Translations under genes and position numbers: made by a program
Source: Streptomyces solicavernae
Lineage (GTDB): Bacteria > Actinomycetota > Actinomycetes > Streptomycetales > Streptomycetaceae
Direction: 5' to 3'
Assembly (NCBI RefSeq): GCF_029968095.1
Contig: NZ_JASCIR010000029.1
Span: 1-64,000 of the forward strand
Length of the DNA stretch: 64,000 bases
The notes under the pieces: generated by a model
Told to the model about the DNA's origin: nothing
Seen by the model: the letters and a program-made list of their open reading frames with translations, nothing else
Database searches by the model: none
Part shown: in pieces, positions 63,619 to 64,000 of the stretch
How the letters are laid out: each line of letters begins with the position of its first letter
How positions within the stretch are numbered: position 1 is the stretch's first letter

Positions 63619-64000
63619 GCTGTGCCCTCCCTTGCGAGGAAGTCGTCGGGAAAGTGCTCGATGGCGCTACGCACCGGCATCGGTGTCAACCCGCCCATGG
63701 CGCACAGCGAACCGTCGGTCATCAGGTCACAGAGGTCCTCTAGCAGAGCGAGGTTCTCCTCGCGCTGTTCGTCCGCCACGATCCGGTCGATCACCTCGAC
63801 GCCGCGTACCGAACCAATGCGGCACGGTGTGCACTTCCCGCACGACTCCGCAGCGCAGAACTCCATGGCGAAGCGCGCCTGGGAGGCCATGTCCACGGTG
63901 TCGTCGAAGACGACCACACCGCCGTGGCCGAGCATCGCACCTGCCGCCGCGAACGCCTCGTAGTCCATGGGCAGATCGAGCATGGAGGTCGGCAGGTAGG
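63609..64000 (-). CDS. fdsB: Formate dehydrogenase subunit beta (NuoF-like), partial
   Basis: Only the C-terminal 130 or so residues are in the window; the gene runs on past its edge. The 4Fe-4S motif of NuoF-type diaphorase subunits is clear: CAAESCGKCTPCRIGSVRG with the fourth cysteine in GSLCAMGGLTPMPV. This subunit carries FMN and reduces NAD with electrons from FdsA. Its stop overlaps the fdsA start. A gamma (NuoE-like) subunit gene may lie upstream, outside the window. Confidence 0.92.
   Translation of the reverse strand, partial: YLPTSMLDLPMDYEAFAAAGAMLGHGGVVVFDDTVDMASQARFAMEFCAAESCGKCTPCRIGSVRGVEVIDRIVADEQREENLALLEDLCDLMTDGSLCAMGGLTPMPVRSAIEHFPDDFLAREGTAWP

Overview
The window is chromosomal DNA from a high-GC actinomycete, most likely a Streptomyces or a close relative. 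The basis is the very high GC content, frequent GTG and TTG starts, GGAGG-type ribosome sites, and remnants of typical streptomycete families (PucR, SigB/F-type sigma, FhaA DUF3662, a DnaE2-like polymerase, IS110 transposases). It is accessory or arm-like DNA: catabolic operons and their regulators separated by stretches of decayed genes. No rRNA, tRNA or CRISPR array was recognised.

Region by region. (1) 0.3-7.3 kb: a membrane-TPR-CHAT protease with two translationally linked partners, opposite a large membrane protein with a repeat-like tail; this is a candidate uncharacterised signalling or immunity module. (2) 7.3-8.2 kb: IS110 debris. (3) 8.3-14.7 kb: a TetR-headed catabolic operon (TauD/TfdA dioxygenase, MFS importer, acyl-CoA ligase, aldehyde dehydrogenase, small protein). 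(4) 14.7-19.5 kb: a gene graveyard (sigma, FhaA, DnaE2-like, recombinase, PucR and zinc-ribbon remnants) around one intact non-heme iron dioxygenase. (5) 19.6-26.1 kb: a coupled operon (SDR, MFS, acyl-CoA ligase, SDR, thiolase, TetR) for uptake, CoA activation and beta-oxidation-like shortening of an unknown acid. (6) 26.6-31.8 kb: sucC-sucD-DUF6457-pntAA-pntAB-pntB operon. (7) 31.9-41.9 kb: duplicated qorB-like gene (one copy broken), Lrp regulator with DHA2 exporter and Tat-exported amidohydrolase, TetR/PhyH remnants, and a MarR-isochorismatase-MFS-qorB operon. (8) 41.9-64 kb: an oxalate catabolic region with a GntR regulator, ketopantoate-reductase-like gene, pyruvate kinase, two formyl-CoA transferases, oxalyl-CoA decarboxylase, NAD-linked formate dehydrogenase (fdsD, fdsA, partial fdsB), gamma-glutamyltransferase-like hydrolase, lactate/glycolate-type permease, CoA-binding protein, HPP membrane protein, two LysR regulators and an unusual PAS-ferredoxin fusion.

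The unifying observation is a palindromic motif close to GGATACTGTATACA. It occurs upstream of sucC, gntR, the panE-like gene, the frc2 region (twice), the PAS-ferredoxin gene and the downstream lysR. This suggests that one FCD-type GntR regulator controls a roughly 30-kb scattered regulon. In the proposed pathway, oxalate is activated by CoA transferases. Oxalyl-CoA is then either decarboxylated (Oxc) with formate oxidised by Fds to NADH, or reduced to glyoxylate by the PanE-like enzyme, as described for PanE2 of Methylobacterium extorquens. The transhydrogenase would turn NADH into NADPH for that reduction, and SucCD would tie the CoA pool to ATP. The pathway assignment rests on family knowledge; the regulon and its links are inferred from the sequence.
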